A stretch of DNA of 64,000 nucleotides from JACOND01 sp965202795 (GTDB lineage: Bacteria > Bdellovibrionota > Bdellovibrionia > Bdellovibrionales > UBA1609), in assembly GCA_965202795.1 (NCBI GenBank), contig OZ241848.1, forward strand, positions 434,001-498,000, written 5' to 3'. A model generated the notes under the pieces. That model did no database searches, was not told the DNA's origin, and saw nothing but the letters and a program-made list of their open reading frames with translations. Shown one piece after another: positions 1 to 9,219 of this stretch. The position numbers and the translations under genes are program-made. Every line of letters begins with the position of its first letter. Position 1 is the first letter of the stretch.

Positions 1-43
1 GCAGGCAGGCCGCCAAAGCCATAAAAAAGAGCGCTTTTTTCAT
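1..43 (-). CDS. 5' end of a secreted or lipoprotein gene (cut by the window edge)
   Basis: Reading leftward from an ATG at 43, the frame gives MKKALFFMALAACL before the sequence ends. This is a typical signal peptide: two lysines, then a hydrophobic core, with a cysteine that could belong to a lipobox. Nothing of the mature protein is visible, so no function can be given. It is divergent from serA. Confidence 0.5.
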   Translation of the reverse strand, partial: MKKALFFMALAACL

Positions 44-434
44 AATGCCCGCCGGGATTTTTTTACTTGGGGGGTCTGCAAATATTCCGAATGCCATGAT
101 GGGGAAAAATCTTTCTTTAAAGCCCTGTTTAATGCTCCCGGCTTAATCTGCCCGGCGCCGGCATATTTGCGCCGGCTCCGTTTAAAGTCTATAAAAACAA
201 TGGGCATGATTTAAGGGAATGAGGCCCCGCCCGGCAGTTTTCTAAACTTTGGTCCAGCCCGGCCGGCTGGAATGGCTCAAAAGCCCGGCGCCGCCCAAAA
301 GCCCGGCGGGGAAAGCGGCTGCCGGCCCCGCCCTTCAAATTTTGGGACAGCGCGGCCTTGAGGCAAAAGCTGCGCTGCGGGCCAAGGAGGCGCGCATTGC
401 GAAAAATCCTTAAAACAGGCATAATCCAAAAACA
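44..434. other. Intergenic region between divergent genes
   Basis: No convincing gene. It holds the upstream regions of the leftward signal-peptide gene and of serA. A GCCCTGTTTAATGCTCCC stretch near 132-149 resembles the CAGGCCCTGTTTAATG motif seen at the ends of hexapeptide-repeat genes around 15.6-24.6 kb, so it may be a remnant of that repeat. A GC-rich inverted repeat lies near 152-178. A serA promoter is annotated separately. Confidence 0.5.
397..425 (+). promoter_or_regulatory. Probable sigma70-type promoter of serA
   Basis: TTGCGA (397-402) and CATAAT (420-425) are separated by 17 bp. The -10 box ends only 9 bp before the serA ATG at 435, so the predicted transcript would start within a few bases of the codon and have no Shine-Dalgarno leader. 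Confidence 0.5.
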
Positions 435-1679
435 ATGACGCCCGCCGCCTGGAAGACTCCCCCCCCTTTAAAAGCCCTTTTGGCCGAGGGGATTCACCCC
501 AAAGCCCAAAAAATTTTTGCCGGCGCGGGGCTGGATGTCTCAGCTGTGTCCCATGCCCCTGAGACAGGGGAGCTGATCCAAAAGCTTCAGGGGGTTTCGG
601 TCCTTGGCTCCCGGTCCCGCGCCATCATTACAGAGGAGGTTTTGTCTAAGACAGATCTTCTGGCCATAGGGGCCTTTTGCATTGGCCTCAGCCAAATCGA
701 TCTTGAGGCGGCCGGCAAAAGGGGCATCCCTGTTTTTAACGCCCCCTACAGCAGCGCCAGAAGCGTGGCTGAGATGACCGCCGGCCTGATTATCGCGCTC
801 TCCCGGAATCTTTTTGATGTCTCGCAGGCCGCTCACAGGGGGGTTTGGAAAAAATCCGCCAAAGGCGCTTTTGAGGCCAGGGGCAAAACCCTGGGAATTG
901 TCGGCTATGGGCATATAGGCAGCCAGGTGAGTGTCCTGGGCGAGGCGCTGGGAATGCGGGTGATTTATTACGACATCGCGCCAAAGCTTCCCATGGGGAA
1001 CGCCAGGCCCTGCCGCTCTCTGCGGGAGCTTTTGAGGCAGGCTGACTTCGCAAGCCTTCATGTCCCGGAAACCCCTGAAACCATGGGGATGATCAGTGAA
1101 AGGGAGCTTCTGGCGATGAAAAAGGGCGCCAAATTGATCAACACCAGCCGCGGCTCTGTGGCTGATCTTGAGGCGCTGAAAAAATCTTTGCTGTCGGGGC
1201 GCCTGAGCGGCGCGGCTTTGGATGTGTTTCCCAGCGAGCCGAAAACCAATGAGGAGCCTTTTGACTGCCCGCTGCGGGGGGCGCCGCGGGTCATTTTAAC
1301 CCCTCATATCGGCGGGAGCACCGAGGAGGCTCAGGAGGCCATCGCCTCTGAAGTCTCGGAAACTTTAAAAAGCTATATGTTTTCCGGGGTGACGGAAGGC
1401 GCGGCCAATTTCCCCCATCTCCGCCCGCCGCCGGCGGCCCCGGGGGACAGAAGAATATCCAGCATACACAAAAATCAGCCGGGGGTTTTGAGCCGAATCA
1501 ACAAGCTGGTCTCTGAATCGGGGGCCAACATAAAAAATCAGCATTTGGCCACAAACGAAGCCATAGGCTGCCTTGTAATGGATGTGGAAAAAGAGGATGT
1601 CAGCGCCCTGTCGGAAAAAATCTCCCGGCTTGATGTGTCCATAAAGACCAGAATCCTGCCGCGGCCGGCGGGAGTCTGA
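435..1679 (+). CDS. serA: D-3-phosphoglycerate dehydrogenase
   Basis: Catalyses NAD-dependent oxidation of 3-phosphoglycerate to 3-phosphohydroxypyruvate, the first step of serine synthesis, in the cytosol. The 414-residue protein has a substrate-binding region at the N-terminus, a Rossmann domain with the GYGHIGSQV glycine motif near residue 156, the NTSRGSV segment near 235, the DVFPSEP segment near 262 and the catalytic-histidine segment HIGGST near 290. Residues about 335-414 form an ACT domain (HKNQPGVLSRIN), the usual site of serine feedback control in the long SerA form. The length matches the E. coli-type enzyme. No ribosome-binding site precedes the ATG; the promoter sits immediately upstream. 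Confident from domain order and motifs. Confidence 0.93.
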   Translation: MTPAAWKTPPPLKALLAEGIHPKAQKIFAGAGLDVSAVSHAPETGELIQKLQGVSVLGSRSRAIITEEVLSKTDLLAIGAFCIGLSQIDLEAAGKRGIPVFNAPYSSARSVAEMTAGLIIALSRNLFDVSQAAHRGVWKKSAKGAFEARGKTLGIVGYGHIGSQVSVLGEALGMRVIYYDIAPKLPMGNARPCRSLRELLRQADFASLHVPETPETMGMISERELLAMKKGAKLINTSRGSVADLEALKKSLLSGRLSGAALDVFPSEPKTNEEPFDCPLRGAPRVILTPHIGGSTEEAQEAIASEVSETLKSYMFSGVTEGAANFPHLRPPPAAPGDRRISSIHKNQPGVLSRINKLVSESGANIKNQHLATNEAIGCLVMDVEKEDVSALSEKISRLDVSIKTRILPRPAGV

Positions 1680-1820
1680 GCTGCCAGCGGGGCGATTTGA
1701 GAATTTTTTAAAAAATATTTGAAATTTTCAAAAAAAGCGGTTAGAAATGTTTTTTGAGGCCAAAAAACGGCCCTTCTCCCGCGGGAGGCTCAAACAAACA
1801 CAAAAAAGCAAGGAGGTTTT

Positions 1821-2597
1821 ATGGCTTGGCTTTATATTCTCGGTTTTCTGGCAGTTGTTGTTTTCTCAATCGTTAAGATCCTTCCGGAATGGGAGCGGGG
1901 CGTGGTCCTCCGCTTTGGCCGCTCTGTGGGGGTTCGGGGGCCGGGTTTGATTTTGCTCATCCCCGGAGTGGAAAGGCTTATCCGGGTGGACACCAGAACG
2001 GTCACTATGGATATCAAGCCCCAGGACATCATCACCAAAGACAATGTGAGCATGAAGGTCAACGCTGTGATTTATTTCCGTGTTGTGGAGCCGGAAAAGG
2101 CCGTGACGCAGGTTGAGGACTTTTATTTTGCCACAAGCCAGCTGGCGCAAACCACTTTGCGGTCTGTTTTGGGGCAGTATCAGATGGATGATTTGCTCAC
2201 CAGCCGCGACAAAATCAACCACACCCTGCAGGAGATTTTAGACAAGGCCACAGAGCCTTGGGGAATTAAAGTTTCTGTGGTTGAGGTCAAGCATATTGAC
2301 CTCCCGGCGAATATGCAGAGGGCCATGGCCCGCCAGGCCGAGGCCGAAAGGGAGAGGCGGGCCAAAGTGATCAGCGCGGAGGGGGAGTTTCAGCGGGCGG
2401 AGAAGCTGAAAGGCGCCTCCCGCATCATTTCCGAAAGCCCCTCGGCCCTTCAGCTGGCCTATCTCCAGGCTCTGACAGAGATCACGGGAGAGGGGAAGCA
2501 GACCATTGTCCTTCCTGTGCCCATTGACTTGTTTAAGCCCTTCATACAGGCTGTGGAAAAATCCGGCCGGCCGGCCGGCGGCGGCGGACAAAAATGA
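1821..2597 (+). CDS. Slipin / stomatin-like SPFH-domain membrane protein
   Basis: A 258-residue protein with one N-terminal membrane segment (about residues 2-20), then an SPFH (band 7) domain starting at EWERGVVLRFGR and ending in a charged helix (MARQAEAERERRAKVISAEGE split over residues 165-195). Slipins form oligomeric rings at the membrane and are thought to organise lipid domains and protease partners. The start follows a strong AAGGAGG. Slipin genes usually sit beside a NfeD membrane serine protease; here the TGA stop overlaps the ATG of a secreted trypsin-like/Sel1 protein instead, suggesting coupled translation and a replaced partner. Family assignment is firm, role is inferred. Confidence 0.88.
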   Translation: MAWLYILGFLAVVVFSIVKILPEWERGVVLRFGRSVGVRGPGLILLIPGVERLIRVDTRTVTMDIKPQDIITKDNVSMKVNAVIYFRVVEPEKAVTQVEDFYFATSQLAQTTLRSVLGQYQMDDLLTSRDKINHTLQEILDKATEPWGIKVSVVEVKHIDLPANMQRAMARQAEAERERRAKVISAEGEFQRAEKLKGASRIISESPSALQLAYLQALTEITGEGKQTIVLPVPIDLFKPFIQAVEKSGRPAGGGGQK

Positions 2598-4423
2598 TGA
2601 AAACCCTGTTTTTCTTTTTGCGCCTGCTCGCTTTGGCCTGTTTGATTCGCCCCATTGGGGCCTGGCCCGAAGCCATTGGCTTTTACGATGAAGACCCGCC
2701 TGACTATGCAGACCCTTTGTTTAGAAGGAGCCAGGAGCTTGCCTCCAGAAACAGGGCTTTTTTGAGCAGAAAAATCAGGGATGCGGCTGAGGAGGCTCTT
2801 ATTGAAATTCAGATTCATTTTAAATCACACCTCTCCTTGTCAAGAACAGGTTTTTTTGTGTCAGAAAATATTGCGGTCACTGGATTGAAAGCAATTGACG
2901 GGCTGGTTAATGAGGATGAATTGGAGCTTTCCCGCGTCACAATTAAAAACTTTCAGGGAGACAATCTGAAGCTGAAGCGAATCATCGCGCTGTCCGCCGT
3001 CCATAACCTGGCTGTTTTGGAAGTTGAGGGCTATACAGGGCGGCCCCTGGACTTTGCCAGCCGGTCAGATTTTAAGGACTCCAGCAAAGACATGCTTATT
3101 GCGGGCGTTTTTAAAGGCCAGGCGCTGTGGCTGAGGGGGAAAAATGCCTCAAGCCGCTCGTTTTTATGGCATTGGTTTTCCGAGGCGCTCTGGATTGATC
3201 CGAAAAGCTTTGAAAGCCGCGGCGAGCTTGCTGGCAGCCCCGCGCTGTCAGCTGATGGAAAAGTCATGGGGCTTGTTTTGCGCTTCATCAAATCCAATTT
3301 GGTTACGGGAGTAAGGGACAAATACATTCTTGAGCTGCTGGACAAAGATCCTCTGCCTTTGAAGGGTCCAAAAGCCCTGATTGAAGATGAGCTCAGCCGC
3401 CTTAAGGGGCTGGCTGAAAGCGGAGACAGCTTCGCCCAGTTTGAGATGGCCCGGCGGCTTATTTCCAGAGACGGGATGGATGGGGGTTTTGAGGAGGGCA
3501 TGCGATGGCTTCGCCGCGCGGCGGAGAGCGGAAATGAAACCGCCATGGATGCTTTGGGGATGTATCTTGTTCAGAAATACAAGGAGGATCATCACCGGGG
3601 CGGCTATGAGCTGGTTTCCAAAGCGGCTGCGGCCGGCCTTCCCTCCGCGATGCATAATTTGGGGGTTGTCCTGCAGAATGGCTTTGGAGCGGAAAAAAAT
3701 GAGGCGGAGGCCATCCGCTGGTTTGAGGCCTCTGCGAAACTGGGCCGGATCGACTCTCAAAGGAAGCTTGCTGAAATATATTTTGAGAGGAGAACGCATG
3801 AAGACAGCAGAAAGGCTTTGGAATGGATGTTTGAGGGGGCGGCTATTGGAGATCCGCTGTTGCAGTATCATGCGGGAATGATGTTTTATAAGGGCGATGG
3901 GGTTGCGGAAAACCGCCATGAGGCTCTCAGGTGGCTTATCCTCGCCGGAAAGAGCCTGCCTGGAGCGCAATATCAGCTGTCAGAGATACTGAGCCGGAGG
4001 CGCGGATGGGCCAATCAATTTGAGGCGCTAAAATGGTATGACTCGTCAAATGTCCGGAACAGCCGCCGGCCCGCTGTCATGAGGGGATCCTTTTACTTTC
4101 CAATGCCTGAAGATATGGATCGGAGCTTTATTTTAAGCCTGTCAAGGCATAAGAATATCAACAGAGAGGCGGGTTTTAGCTCTTTTGAGGGATATATGAA
4201 TTATGTGATGAGGGCAAACGCGGAAAACTACACTGTTTCGCCTAACTGGGGCATTGGCAGCTACGGCAGGGAGCTTTACAATTTTGATGAGAGGAGCGAG
4301 CCGCCTGAAATCACTTTTGATCAGGCGGACAAGGGATATTTTTCAGATATGATCAGCCGCCGCCGCATTCAGGATCCAGGCAAGCCCCCCGATATAGGAA
4401 ACGCCATCATTTCCAGCTATTAA
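2594..4423 (+). CDS. Secreted protein: degenerate trypsin-like domain plus Sel1 repeats
   Basis: A 609-residue protein with a signal peptide (about residues 1-24). Residues about 70-240 have the pattern of a two-barrel trypsin-like fold: GFFVSENIAVTGL, then LAVLEV, then GELAGSPALSADGKVMGLV. The catalytic histidine and aspartate are not where expected (AVTGL, HNLAVL) and the GxSGGP nucleophile motif reads GELAGSP, so I infer a pseudoprotease. Residues about 265-480 carry Sel1-type repeats (AQFEMARRL, AMDALGMYL, AMHNLGVVLQNGFGAEKNEAEAIRWF), a scaffold for protein binding. The C-terminal 120 residues are unassigned. The ATG overlaps the slipin stop, so the two are probably one operon. The protein at 9884-11395 has the same architecture. 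Confidence 0.75.
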   Translation: MMKTLFFFLRLLALACLIRPIGAWPEAIGFYDEDPPDYADPLFRRSQELASRNRAFLSRKIRDAAEEALIEIQIHFKSHLSLSRTGFFVSENIAVTGLKAIDGLVNEDELELSRVTIKNFQGDNLKLKRIIALSAVHNLAVLEVEGYTGRPLDFASRSDFKDSSKDMLIAGVFKGQALWLRGKNASSRSFLWHWFSEALWIDPKSFESRGELAGSPALSADGKVMGLVLRFIKSNLVTGVRDKYILELLDKDPLPLKGPKALIEDELSRLKGLAESGDSFAQFEMARRLISRDGMDGGFEEGMRWLRRAAESGNETAMDALGMYLVQKYKEDHHRGGYELVSKAAAAGLPSAMHNLGVVLQNGFGAEKNEAEAIRWFEASAKLGRIDSQRKLAEIYFERRTHEDSRKALEWMFEGAAIGDPLLQYHAGMMFYKGDGVAENRHEALRWLILAGKSLPGAQYQLSEILSRRRGWANQFEALKWYDSSNVRNSRRPAVMRGSFYFPMPEDMDRSFILSLSRHKNINREAGFSSFEGYMNYVMRANAENYTVSPNWGIGSYGRELYNFDERSEPPEITFDQADKGYFSDMISRRRIQDPGKPPDIGNAIISSY

Positions 4424-4505
4424 GGCCTTCCCGCGGCCGCAGCCGGCTTTTGCCGGCGCGGGGGCTGGCTCAAAACAATGACACAATTGCTGGAAGGGAT
4501 GACAA

Positions 4506-6269
4506 ATGAAATGGAGCGGGATTCGCTTAAAAACCCTGAAAGAGAAGCCCTCCGGCGCCTCGCTGGCGAGCCATGCGCTTTTGCTTAGGGGGGATTACAT
4601 TCACAGCGCGAGCCAGGGAATTTTCACCTGCAACACTCTTTTTTTGAGATCCATCCGAAAGCTTGAAGCCATTGTCAGAGAGGAGCTGGAAGCCCGCGGC
4701 GCGCGGGAGATCCTGATGCCCATGGTTCAGCCCAAAAGCCTTTGGGAGGAGACCGGCCGCTGGAATCATTTTGAGGGGGAGCTTCAAAAGCTTTCCAGCC
4801 GGTCGGGGCAGGAGTTTTGCCTTGGCCCCACTCATGAGGAAATGATCACTGATTTTGCGCGGGCCGGCCTGGAAAGCTATCGGGATCTGCCCTTCACCCT
4901 TTACCAGATACAGACAAAGTACCGGGATGAGATCCGGCCCCGCTTTGGCCTGATGCGGGCCAGGGAGTTCATCATGAAGGACGCCTACAGCTTTGACCGG
5001 ACCAGAGAGGGAGCCGCCCTCAGCTGGCAAAAAATGTTTCAGGCTTATGAGTCGATTCTCCGCCGCATTGGCGCAAAATTTGCTGTGGTTCAGGCTGACA
5101 CAGGCTCTATTGGAGGAATCCGGTCCGAGGAGTTTCATATCCTGGCGGATCGGGGGGAAGACAGGCTTTTGGTCAGCAGCGCCGGCGGCTTTGCCGCCAA
5201 CAGGGAGATTTGCCCGCGCGCGGCCCTGCCTCCAAAGGGCAGCGCCGAAGCCGGGGGCGAAAAGCAAAAGCCCCTTGAGGAGTTTTCCACCTTAGGGGTC
5301 AAAAGCATCGCGGATCTGGCCGCTTTTTTAAAATGCGGGGCGGGCAGCCTGGCAAAAACCTTGTTTTTTGTCTGGCCGGGCGCGAAAGCGCCGCTGGCGG
5401 GGTTTCTCTGCCGGGGCGATGACGAAATCAGCCCCATAAAAATCAAGCGGCATTTCAGGCTCTCTGATCCGCCGGCTTTGGCCGATCCGGAAACAGTCAG
5501 AAAGATTACAGGCGCCGGGCCGGGGAGCTGCGGGCCCTGCAGGTTAAACGGCCATCTGAGCGGCCGCGGCGCCGGCATCCCCATCTATGCCGATCAAAGG
5601 CTCAAGGGCCAGAAAAACCTCATCACAGGGGCCGGCAAAGACGGCTTTCATTTAAGGAATGTCAATCCTGAAAGGGATTTTCAAATCCGGGAATACGGGG
5701 ATTTTTGTTATGCCAGAGAGGGGGATCCAAGCCCTGACGGCAGGGGGGTCCTGAAAGAGCGGCGCGGCATTGAGGCCGGGCACTTGTTTGCCCTCTCAAC
5801 AGTCTACTCCCGCAAGATGAGCTTAGCTTATTTGGACAGCCATGGAAAAAAACAGTTTGCGGAGATGGGCTGCTATGGCCTGGGCATTGGCAGAACCCTT
5901 CAGGCCCTTGTGGAGCAAAATCATGACAAAGACGGAATTATATGGCCATTGCCTGTGGCGCCGTTTGCTGTCCATATATGCCTGCTGGATCCGGAAAGCG
6001 CCCCGCTTTTAAAAATGATGGAGCGGGCGCTGAGCGATCTTGAAGAGCTGAATCTGGATTTTTTTATTGACGACAGAAAAGAGCGCCCGGGGGTTAAATT
6101 CAAAGACGCCGACCTGCTTGGCATGCCTTTCCGGCTCAATTTGGGGGAAAGAGACAGGCAGGGCGGGGAGCTGGAGCTTATTGTCAGAAAAACGGGGCAG
6201 AGGCAGAAAATCAAAGCGGATCAGCTGAGGCAAAGCCTTGCCCCTTTATTGGAGGCGGACAGCGCTTAG
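4506..6269 (+). CDS. proS: Prolyl-tRNA synthetase
   Basis: Charges tRNA-Pro with proline. The 587-residue length and layout fit the bacterial class II enzyme with an inserted editing domain: catalytic core at about 40-230 (motif 2 region RFGLMRAREFIMKDAYSF near 145-163, TxE-type segment LGPTHEEMITD near 110), a YbaK-like insertion at about 240-390 that hydrolyses mischarged alanine, motif 3 GCYGLGIGRTLQAL near 455, and the anticodon-binding domain from about 490. GGAAGGGATG precedes the ATG. The TAG stop abuts the left inverted repeat of an IS5-type element, and excising the element restores the same last codons, so the protein is intact. Confidence 0.95.
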   Translation: MKWSGIRLKTLKEKPSGASLASHALLLRGDYIHSASQGIFTCNTLFLRSIRKLEAIVREELEARGAREILMPMVQPKSLWEETGRWNHFEGELQKLSSRSGQEFCLGPTHEEMITDFARAGLESYRDLPFTLYQIQTKYRDEIRPRFGLMRAREFIMKDAYSFDRTREGAALSWQKMFQAYESILRRIGAKFAVVQADTGSIGGIRSEEFHILADRGEDRLLVSSAGGFAANREICPRAALPPKGSAEAGGEKQKPLEEFSTLGVKSIADLAAFLKCGAGSLAKTLFFVWPGAKAPLAGFLCRGDDEISPIKIKRHFRLSDPPALADPETVRKITGAGPGSCGPCRLNGHLSGRGAGIPIYADQRLKGQKNLITGAGKDGFHLRNVNPERDFQIREYGDFCYAREGDPSPDGRGVLKERRGIEAGHLFALSTVYSRKMSLAYLDSHGKKQFAEMGCYGLGIGRTLQALVEQNHDKDGIIWPLPVAPFAVHICLLDPESAPLLKMMERALSDLEELNLDFFIDDRKERPGVKFKDADLLGMPFRLNLGERDRQGGELELIVRKTGQRQKIKADQLRQSLAPLLEADSA

Positions 6270-6284
6270 GCTGTGTCTGAAAAG

Positions 6285-7127
6285 TCATAAATACCTCAAA
6301 ATCATTCCCAATTTAATCATTCCAAGATAATGGGAAGATAATTTGTCATAACGGGTGGCGATCCTCCTTGACTCCTTCAGCCAGCCTATACAGCGCTCAA
6401 TAACATTCCTCCCTTTATAAACTCTCTTGTTAAAAGAAATTACTGCCCGGCTATTCCTTTTCCAAGGGATAACATCCTCAATCCCCCTGACCCTCAGCCA
6501 GCCGCGAATCCTCCCGCTGGCATAAGCCTTGTCCCCCGCATACTTTTCCGGATACCTCCTGGGACGGCCGGGCTTCCCTCTTATACTCACATCTCCGGCA
6601 AGACACTCAAAATACCTGCTCTCATGGCGCTGGCCCGCGCTCAACCCAACCCTTAGCGGAAGACCCTTTCTGTCACAAATCAAATGCGCCTTCGTCCCAA
6701 AACCCCCGCGGCTATAACCTAAAGCCTGATCCTCACGCCCCTTAGAGAGCGCAGACGCTTTTTTTCCTCTTTTTTTGGATCTCTTTGCCCCGCCAGCAGA
6801 TTTATGAGCGCGAATACTGCTCCCATCTATGCTGAACAATCTCCAGTCAATCTTCCCTTTAGAATGAAAACCAGCCTGCAATTTACTTAAAATCTTGTCC
6901 CAAACCCCCGACTTAGTCCACTTGCTAAAACGATCATAAACTGTCTGCCAAGGGCCATAACTTTCCTTGAGATCTCTCCAGGGACAGCCTGTTTTAAGAA
7001 CCCATAAAATGCCGTTGACAATCTCCCGATCATTCCTGGGCGGACGGCCCATTCTTTTTCTCTTCGGAAGCATCCCCTTTATTTTTTCCCATTGAGCGTC
7101 TGTTAATGTGTGTCTTTCTTTTTTCAT
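6285..7127 (-). CDS. IS5-family DDE transposase
   Basis: A 280-residue transposase with an N-terminal helix-turn-helix-like domain (LTDAQWEKIKGMLP ... GRPPRNDREIVNGILWVL) followed by an RNase H-like catalytic domain. The probable DDE triad is D101 (SIDGSSIR), D199 (AGDKAYASG) and E244 (NVIERCIGWLKESRR with the YREK-type spacing). No frameshift or early stop is seen, so it is likely active. A remnant of its C-terminus (WLKESGRIADRYEKSASHYLGM) can be read in the deleted copy at 36352-36480. It is expressed from the element's own promoter at 7212-7240. Confidence 0.93.
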   Translation of the reverse strand: MKKERHTLTDAQWEKIKGMLPKRKRMGRPPRNDREIVNGILWVLKTGCPWRDLKESYGPWQTVYDRFSKWTKSGVWDKILSKLQAGFHSKGKIDWRLFSIDGSSIRAHKSAGGAKRSKKRGKKASALSKGREDQALGYSRGGFGTKAHLICDRKGLPLRVGLSAGQRHESRYFECLAGDVSIRGKPGRPRRYPEKYAGDKAYASGRIRGWLRVRGIEDVIPWKRNSRAVISFNKRVYKGRNVIERCIGWLKESRRIATRYDKLSSHYLGMIKLGMILRYL

Positions 7128-7211
7128 GTTGTCCTCCCTGACTTTCGTCTGGTTATTTGTTTAATGAAGCCTCCCCCACGGCAAATCGCGGGGAATTAAC
7201 CCTAAAGCTGT

Positions 7212-7240
7212 TAAATAATAAAAAAAACCTCGCTTGTCAA
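7212..7240 (-). promoter_or_regulatory. Transposase promoter inside the IS right end
   Basis: On the minus strand TTGACA (7240-7235) and TATTTA (7217-7212) are 17 bp apart, a strong sigma70-type promoter with a leader of about 80 nt to the transposase ATG at 7127. The TTGACA box is kept in both decayed copies of the element. Confidence 0.65.
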
Positions 7241-7263
7241 GAGGGAAACTTTTCAGACATAGC

Positions 7264-9219
7264 CTAGTTTAAAGCCTCTTTGCAGCGCCTGGCTGCGGAG
7301 CTTAAGCCTTTGTCATCCGCAGGCGCTTTGGACAGCCCGCTCTCTGCCATCACCTTTTCCGCCGCATTGATTTCCAGGCTTAACAGCAGCCTCTCTCCCT
7401 CAGAGAGCGGGGCATGGCCTTTTTTGAGAATATGGCGGATCAGCTCAAGCGCGGCGCCTCTATTGCCATCTGCGGCGCCGGGCAGCATCTCCAGCAGCTC
7501 AGAGGCATGGGAAAAGCCCAGAGTTCCCGGAAAATTTTGCTCCATCTCTAAAAGATAATCAGAGGCTTTTAAGTAAAAGGAGGAATGAGAGACAAACTCC
7601 AGCATCAGGAAGACGATATCGCCGTCCACAGGCAGGCCCGCGCGGTCCGCCGCGCGCAAAACAGCCAGCGAGCGGCTTTTCCCCAGCGGCGGATCCTCCG
7701 CCAGGGCCTCCGCCGCGCTTTGCCTCGCCTGGAGCTTGAACTCAAGGCTGTGCCTTTTGACATCTGTTGAAAAAATATGCTCCAGGATTTTTTGGGCAAT
7801 ATTGCCGGCGGCTTGATCTTTAGAATGCAGCAGCCTGGCTGTCAGCTTGAGCGATCGCAGCTGGCGGGCGGGGGAAAAACCCCCCCGCCCCAAGTGAAAA
7901 GAGACCGCCAGCATGGCCGCCTTCCGCTCCTCTGGATGATCGGAGGAGGTGAAGATTTCCTCTATATCCAGAACAGCTTCCCGGACAGCGCCGGCAATGC
8001 TGGAATTTTCCCTGGCGGGCCGGCCGGCCAGCTGTTCATTTATAATGAGGCGGGACATGCGGTTGAAAAAATGAATGGACGAAATCCCCGCTCTTTCATC
8101 CGCTCCGCTGAGGGCTTTTCTCCGCTCAGCAATGAGCTGCATTGCGGCCCCGTCAGATAAAAGGCCGCGGAAAACAGCTTTCGCTGCGATGTCCGCCGCC
8201 TCCCGCGCAAGCTCTTTGCAGGGCATTTTCATAAGAGCCTCAATAGCCCTCTCCAGGTCTTCTTCCGGCAGCTTGTATCTTTCAAAAATGCCTCTTATGG
8301 CCCGCAAAGACAGCTTTGCGGAGCGAACCCTGGAATCCCCGTCTAAAAGCCTCAAAACAGAAAAATCCAAAACTCTTTGCGCGTCTTTCAGAGGCGGATT
8401 GTATTCCTGCAGGATTTTATGCGCCTCTTCTAAAGCGGCATTTGAGGTGTGATGGCCGTTAGACTCGCCGTCAAAAATTCTCCAGGAAATATGATAAAGC
8501 GCCTCCTGAGCCTGCGCAAGGGGCATGTCCCATGCTTTTAGAAGGAGAGCGGCTTCCCTCATGGCAGCCTGAATAAAAAGGCCATTGGCTGAGCTGTCGG
8601 AAATGGCGTCTTTTATTGTGTAAAAAGACTCGTTTTTTTCTGATTCTGGAAGAGGGAAAGCCCTGAGAATCCGCCCCGCGCCGCTTATTGCCGCAGTCCG
8701 CGCATGGGGCCTCAGCGCCCTGCGGGCTATGCGGCCGCGCATAAGAGACAGCGCCGAAAAAATCGCTTCCGGATCCTCCTCTGTTAAAAAATATGGAATG
8801 GCTGTCAGCGCCGCGACCTGCCCCCAGATAGGGGCTGTAATGGCTTTTTCCCGCAAAAAATCCGTGATTTGCCTTTTGCCCCAATTGTTTGACAGGACAT
8901 TTTCCTCCAAATCCCTTTGCAGCTCCTCCCATCCGGCTTTAAACAGCCCTGACGCTGCGCTTAAATGAGGCTTGATGGAATCATGGATGAGGTTCATCAG
9001 CTCTCTGGGATACTCTTGATTTTCCCGAAGAGGCTTCTGGCTTTCGGTCCGCCGGCCGTTTGGAAAGAGGGCGGGGCCGATTCTTGCGGCTTTTTGTTTC
9101 TCAAACTCCTCAAAAGCCGAAAATGCCTCTCCAGAGAGTCCAAAAAAGAGCGCGGAGCTTAACAATGCGCAAGCCACCAGCGGCATGGAAAAAGCGCCTC
9201 TGCAAAACAACGATTCCAT
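7264..9219 (-). CDS. Large secreted helical protein, function unknown
   Basis: The protein starting at the ATG at 9219 is about 651 residues with a signal peptide (MPLVACALLSSALFFGLSG core, ending near SGEAFSA); a later ATG at 9186 with an upstream AGAGG is an equally good start. The mature part is rich in leucine, alanine, arginine and glutamate with repeated helical segments (RRALRPHARTAAISGAGR, ALYHISWRIFDGESN, SVLRLLDGDSRVRSAKLSL), giving the look of an alpha-solenoid of HEAT or similar type, but I recognise no named family. Its TAG stop lies across the IS right end. Without the IS the stop would be TAA at the same codon. It is probably periplasmic or exported. Confidence 0.7.
   Translation of the reverse strand: MESLFCRGAFSMPLVACALLSSALFFGLSGEAFSAFEEFEKQKAARIGPALFPNGRRTESQKPLRENQEYPRELMNLIHDSIKPHLSAASGLFKAGWEELQRDLEENVLSNNWGKRQITDFLREKAITAPIWGQVAALTAIPYFLTEEDPEAIFSALSLMRGRIARRALRPHARTAAISGAGRILRAFPLPESEKNESFYTIKDAISDSSANGLFIQAAMREAALLLKAWDMPLAQAQEALYHISWRIFDGESNGHHTSNAALEEAHKILQEYNPPLKDAQRVLDFSVLRLLDGDSRVRSAKLSLRAIRGIFERYKLPEEDLERAIEALMKMPCKELAREAADIAAKAVFRGLLSDGAAMQLIAERRKALSGADERAGISSIHFFNRMSRLIINEQLAGRPARENSSIAGAVREAVLDIEEIFTSSDHPEERKAAMLAVSFHLGRGGFSPARQLRSLKLTARLLHSKDQAAGNIAQKILEHIFSTDVKRHSLEFKLQARQSAAEALAEDPPLGKSRSLAVLRAADRAGLPVDGDIVFLMLEFVSHSSFYLKASDYLLEMEQNFPGTLGFSHASELLEMLPGAADGNRGAALELIRHILKKGHAPLSEGERLLLSLEINAAEKVMAESGLSKAPADDKGLSSAARRCKEALN

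Larger units (their letters stand above)
6269..7264 (-). mobile_element. Complete IS5-family insertion sequence, 996 bp
   Basis: The ends are 17-bp inverted repeats, GGCTGTGTCTGAAAAGT at 6269-6285 and its complement at 7248-7264 with one mismatch. The dinucleotide TA flanks both sides (6267-6268 and 7265-7266), consistent with a 2-bp target duplication as in some IS5 groups. A single intact transposase gene fills the element and an outward-protected promoter lies inside the right end. It sits exactly in the overlapping stop codons of two convergent genes. An internally deleted relative lies at 36336-36515 and a decayed one at about 37672-37766. Confidence 0.92.

Noticed and set aside
1747..1950. 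67-residue frame before the slipin gene
   Set aside because: It overlaps the slipin start in another frame. AAGGAGG points to the ATG at 1821.
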